Assembly: GCA_023376005.1 (NCBI GenBank)
Contig: CM042145.1
Location: 17,029,433-17,093,432 of the forward strand
Length of the DNA stretch: 64,000 nucleotides
Source of the DNA: Doryteuthis pealeii
Lineage: Eukaryota > Mollusca > Cephalopoda > Myopsida > Loliginidae
Direction of reading: 5' to 3'
The position numbers and the translations under genes are program-made. The notes under the pieces were generated by a model. That model was not told the origin of the DNA and did not search any database. It saw only the letters and a list, made by a program, of their open reading frames with translations. Position 1 is the stretch's first letter; each line of letters begins with the position of its first letter. Below are positions 50,301 through 56,300 of the stretch, one piece after another.

Positions 50301-53300
50301 TATATATATATATATTTCACTTACTTGTGCATTGAATTTTCTTGAGTGCCAATTATGTAAATGTCTTGTACAAGTTCACAGTTCTCTGGTAAGATAAAGT
50401 CAACAATTCGTTGTGAAGCCAAGTCCTGGAAAAAAAGATTAGTACCTGTGCAATAATAGCCTGAAGGCATTTTCTGAATTAAAAAAAAAATACCTCATCA
50501 CTTTTAATTAACAAATAACCCCTGAAATGTAATACACAATGTTTCAGCTGATGTGCCCTCCAGCCTTCTTCAGGTGTTTTTTGTCAAACTCGGGAATCTT
50601 CTTGTCAATCTCAGGAGCCTTCACAGAAGTTTGAACCAAACCCTTTATTCAATCAACCGGAGTAGATTGTTCTCATTTTGCTAACCATGACTGGGTATAA
50701 GTGTTAAGATATAGTAGTCTATGTTATTATTGCCAGTGGTCAGGATTGAACCTGCAACCAACTTGACACTTAAAACTGTATTAACTCAACCCCTATGTCC
50801 ATTGTGCAATATGTCCAACTGGACATGAAGGTTCCTGAGTTCAACAAAAAACACCTGAAGAAGGCCGGAAGGTACATCGGCCGAAATGTGTATATAACAA
50901 TACAGATGTTGACAATAGTCAAAAAAAATTAAAAAAATAATATAAATTCTGCAGGTGTTCAGTGAAAAGCTAAAGTTTTCAAATGAATTAGTTTATTTCA
51001 GTTTAATAATATTATTCAGGAAATCTAATATTCAAAATGTGAATGTATATCATATCATTTTATTAACAGATCAAATCATTTTTATTACAATCAGATAAAG
51101 GCTCAAAAGTTATAAATTTTATACAGGTAATTCCATGTCATTCACCTCCTTCAATTTTTCGGAAATTTTGTCCAAGTGTGGATTATGTTAAAGTTAGACA
51201 ATCCCCAAAATTTGAGCTTCAAATTCCAAAAGTTTGTGGAGTTATGTTGATTTTTACTTCACCAAATTTGAGGGGGGGGGGTCGTGAAAAATGGTGACTT
51301 TTTGTAATCTATTTTTGTCTGTAAAATGAGTTCTAGAGCTTACCTACTCCTAAAAATTGGTTTATAAAAGTATTTTTGCCCAATGAATCAAAAAATGATA
51401 AAACAAAAAGTCTCAAAGTAACCAATTTTAAGTTATTGATGATTTCTGATTTTTTCATAGCAAGATCAATATCCCGATGTGGCACTGCATCTATGACAAA
51501 TTTTTTTTCTATTATTATTTTACATATATTGAAAATTATTTGTATCAAAAAGATAGTTTGATATTTGCCCAGAACCGAAGCTACAACACTTTGCAAAAAT
51601 TTGTTAAAATTTTGCATATCTATTTTTCTGAAATTTTTTCCATGTGTGGAAATTGAAGGGGTGGATGTTTTGACATGGAATTACCCATACTGTAAATTTA
51701 ACTAAAATGTTATATCAAAGTCTGTGCAAACAATACCTTAATGGATTGAGATGTCTGTCTTTGATCCTATGATTTTGAATTTCTTTACTGACAACATTTA
51801 TTTGAATATTGAATATTGATACAATAGTGTACATCTCTCTATCTTTGTTTGAAGAGGGGAGAGCTCTCAAAGTAGTTTTTGACTAACGTGAAGACAGCCC
51901 CTTTGGTTTGAATTCAGAATTTTTCCTTCTCCTAGACTGGTTGCCATACCAAGGTTAAAGAGCCCAGTCTACTATTGAGGTCAGTCAGTCAGTATATTGT
52001 TGGTTTAGACAACAGTAACTAGCTAAGCACAACTGAACCAGTGCCCAAGACAGCTGGTACTTATAGGACTCAAGAATAGTCCATTCATGTATTTGGGTGA
52101 TTCCATTCCTTGAGTCCTGATTGGCTGCTTGGTTTCTATGATGTTATGAGGCTTCATAAATACTCTGGCATTCTGCAGTAGGATTGAAACAAGGTTAGAT
52201 CTGTATTGAGTTACAGCTACTTGTTGCCTTGTCTTACCAATTCGATGGTAATTGGAACTTAGTATGATTATTCTACATCTACCCTACTATTTACCTATAG
52301 TTGGAGGGTGAATAGTTGCATTTGGAACTTTCCCAAGGGTACTAGCACTATATGAAATGCAAATAGCTGTCCAGGAATTGAACTTGCCTCGTTGTGTCTA
52401 TTTCCTATGACGGTAACCATTACACCATGCCCCTCCAACAATTTCTGGAAACTTATTTCTATTTGATGCTTGAATTATTTAATTAAAATAAATCAACAGT
52501 AACAAGTTGATTTTTATTTTATTATTTTGTAAAATTATTTACTAAATATTCTTTTAATATTAATGTTGTTAATTTTTTTCAAAGTTGTATTCAAAACTTC
52601 TTTCTTGAAATAGTCATGACTATTTTTTTCTAGTACTCACATGAAATGCAAACAGCTGCATCCAGGATTTGAACTCATCTTACTTTACCCATTGCTTACA
52701 ACGGTAACCAATACCATGTGATTCCACTTAAACAACTTCCAATACATCAATTTTTCCGGACGAGAATACTTTTTTTGGTTATTATGTAACAAAGAAGTAG
52801 ATTCAGATTATGTATGATTATTTTGAAAAAAAAGGAATCCATGACTTTTTCAAGTTGCCATGACTATTTTTTTAAAGTAGTCATTGTAGATTATGAGTTA
52901 TCTTCTTTGGACTGTTTCAGTAGAAGGAACTCTTTAGCAAAAGAGGAAGAAAGTTAATTGGCAACAGACTACATATACAACAATCATCCACCATTAGAGT
53001 GACTGCCATTCAACTGCCTTTGACAATTGGTAGCAGAGCGTACTTCCTTCCAATCATCAATATGATCCCAATTTACACACATTGGTTCTGCAGCTCTTTT
53101 TTCGTTTTTTCTTTTTTTTTCAAAGTTGGGATGTATCAAGTACCTCTAGCAATTTTAGCGTAGATATTCCTCTTTTGGTCAGGGAATCTGCCAGTGGTAG
53201 TTTCCCATCTACCCAAAATACCTCAATTTCCCCCTCTGACACCATTTCCTTCAATCTTCCCATATCCAATCCCAATCTTATATCACTAACAATATTTGTA

Positions 53301-56300
53301 GTGCCTAAAGCACTAGTTAGTGATACATTGTCTGTATAGCATCGTACTGGTGGTAGTACAGCCATACCAAAAGTTTCTTGCACCAAAGAAGAAATGAAGA
53401 ATCCTGTATCTGCTGCCTCACTTAATGCCAAAGTTTCAGATGCTAATGGACTTTTTGTAACTCTGTCCAACTTTTTAGATTGCCAGCTGATAGGTGCCAC
53501 CTTCTTGTTCTCGCCTTGAATAAAAACAACAGTCATTACTGAAGAATAATCAAAGTTCCAATTACCGTTGAATTGAGAAGACATGGCAACAAACAATTGT
53601 AACCCAATACAAACCCGAATAGTTGCAAAGTCTACTGCAGAATGACAGGGTATTTATAAAACTCCACAATCTCATTCAAATCAAGCAGCCAATCAGAACT
53701 CAAGGAATAGAATCACCCAAATTCATGAATGGATCATTTTTGATTTCTATATATACCAACTGTCTTGGACACTGCTTCAGTTGTTCTTAGCTAGCTGCTG
53801 TTATTCAAACCAACCGTAGACTAACTGACTTCAATAATTACTATTTTTTTTCAAATTGCTATGATTACTAACCTTGCGTCCTTCCATATTCCAAGTTCCC
53901 ACAAAAATTTTGACTTTTCGATCTGGGAAATATCGTTGAAGTTCTTCACAGCCAAGCAGAGCAACACCAGAATTAATGTTACCAAATAAGTAACTCCTGA
54001 AATAAAAACAATAAAAACAAATAAAAAAATTGCATGAATGCAATCACAATGTTTTATCAAATATCACCATTTATCTTACTATCAATATGTCTCATCACTG
54101 ACATGCCACAATGGTTGATGAAGAAGACACTAAGTGAGTCAATACTTGGGTAAATAGTAGCAAAAAAATTGTTACAGTCATTGTCAATCTTGCTATGGTT
54201 TAGTTTGTTTTGTTTTGTTTTACGGCATATCAACCACAGTGGGTCATTTAATGCTGACAAAGTTTTGAAATAAATTCATTCTTAATGGAGACTTAAATCT
54301 TTTTTATAAACATTTTTCTATTCAACCCATATATGGGATCATAACAGGTACTACCACTCCTGGTCAGAGTGGAGCTGGGAGCAATGGTGATAAAGGGGTG
54401 CTCCACATTCTCCAAACGTCCAGAACGAACCTCACCATCAGATAGAGTTTGTCATTCCCAGGACATGAAGACCCTCAGCCACCGCCTTCCAGCACCCATA
54501 TGATAAAAACGAGTTGGGGCTTGCCATAAGGGCAATAGGATTGGGGCAATCATATAGGTGCTAGGGTTTGACATGACCAGCCGATTGATTGGAAGGAGCC
54601 ACTCCGACCGCCCATCTAGCCTAAGTAAGGGTCTAATTGGAGTGTTACATGTCATGGACTGCTTATCCACCAGGATTCCGTCGTTAAGCATCACGGTTGC
54701 CACCCACGGCCAACAGGTGGTTCTATTGGGGGGGGGGTCTTACCCCTCTGCAGAGGTGCAGTTGGTGTATTCTAAAACCCTAGCCAACAGGGCTCGTCAA
54801 TCTTGTTAAAGACCAGCCATAAAATTCAAAATGATAAAAAATAAAAATTTGAAGAATCCTGAAATATACATTTTGTTCCTATTTTTCTGGTTCATTTCTT
54901 AATTTAGTTTATAAAATTAACTCATATTTCCACGGAAAAAAATTAAAATCATCATACATTTTGGTTTGAGCTTAAAAAAACTTAGGAAACCCTGAAATTC
55001 AAACCAGTTGTACTCTGTTTAAAAATTGACCTTGTGTCATATCTTGTCCATAGAGGAGGGGTTAGGTAAATACATAAATCCACGTCACTATGGACTTGGA
55101 TCCCATGTTTCCAACAACCTTTAAAAGAAATTTTAACGAAATAATAAACGAAGGGTCTTATGATTTAGGAAATGGTTGTCCCACCACAATGTTGATTTGC
55201 ACCCTCCTGGCAGGGCTTAGAATACACTGACTGTATCCCCCCTAGAGAGGGATAAGATTCCCTCCAAAAAAGGTGTTCTGCATCTGACAGTGAGGCTGGA
55301 GCTAAGAAGAGTGTGGATTACCCCCTTAAGTGTCATTACTCCCAGGTCCTCTCTAACTGGGAGTGGTAGTACCTGTTAGGTCCTGTCCATGGGTCAAAAA
55401 TATCTGTTTAAAAATTATCTGCATTTGATAGGTCCATGTGCAAAAAAAAAATCTCTGAAATCTCTTGTATGAATGTACAATGAATGCAATTCCCTAACCT
55501 CTAGGTATAAAATAACCCTAGACTAGTTGACATGCCATTGAAATAAATCAGTCAAGAGCAATATTGATTTGCATCTGATGACTGTCAGAGTCAGGGGGGG
55601 GGGGGCTTAGAATAGTGCAACTGCATCCCCTGTGTTCAGTGATGAAACGTGAAGAAAAATAAATTGAATTAAAGTAGAGCAAAGGGTGTCTTACCTGGAT
55701 TGGGTATATTTGTCGCATACCCCCCTTGTATGGACTGGGCACAAGGCCTCGTTTTAACGTGGGCCCACCCACAAGCCGAAGCTCATGGGTAGGAAAGAAC
55801 AAAAATTGCGTCGATCCCTTCGACATTCCCCACAAGAGAGGCGCCTCAGGCGTTGGGCAATAAACCCAGCCCTGCCCCTTTAAGTCAAGGGGGCAGGTAT
55901 TGCCTGGGGGATAGCCCCCTGGGATTGATGCTATTATTTGACTATCGACAAGTCCAGCGGCCGAAGCTCGCTGGACCCCGACGTTAACCGGAAAACCGAG
56001 TGTGCAATGAGTCTATTAAAAAAAAAAAGAATGTCTTACCTGGATCGGGCTTCTCTGATTGTAATTGCAGGTAGAGCGCTAGCCGAAGATGAAGCAAAAG
56101 AACCCTGTGAGAATGTCTCCAGACTGCCACCATTAAGTAAGTGAGGGTGGAACAACGGTTCGGATTTATAGGCAGTCCGTAGAGTTTTGCTTGAAAAGTT
56201 CTGGTTGAAAGGTGGCAGGGAACTGACTGAGGATATTGGAGGTAAACGGGGTGAGGAAGGGGTGGGGAGTGAACGTACAGTCAGTGCACTACCGACCTGA

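Noticed and set aside
54452..54809. Frames in family D copies (also 58450-58698, 59163-59558)
   Set aside because: They are repeated in many family D copies with disrupted frames and no recognised domain; treated as non-coding repeat.
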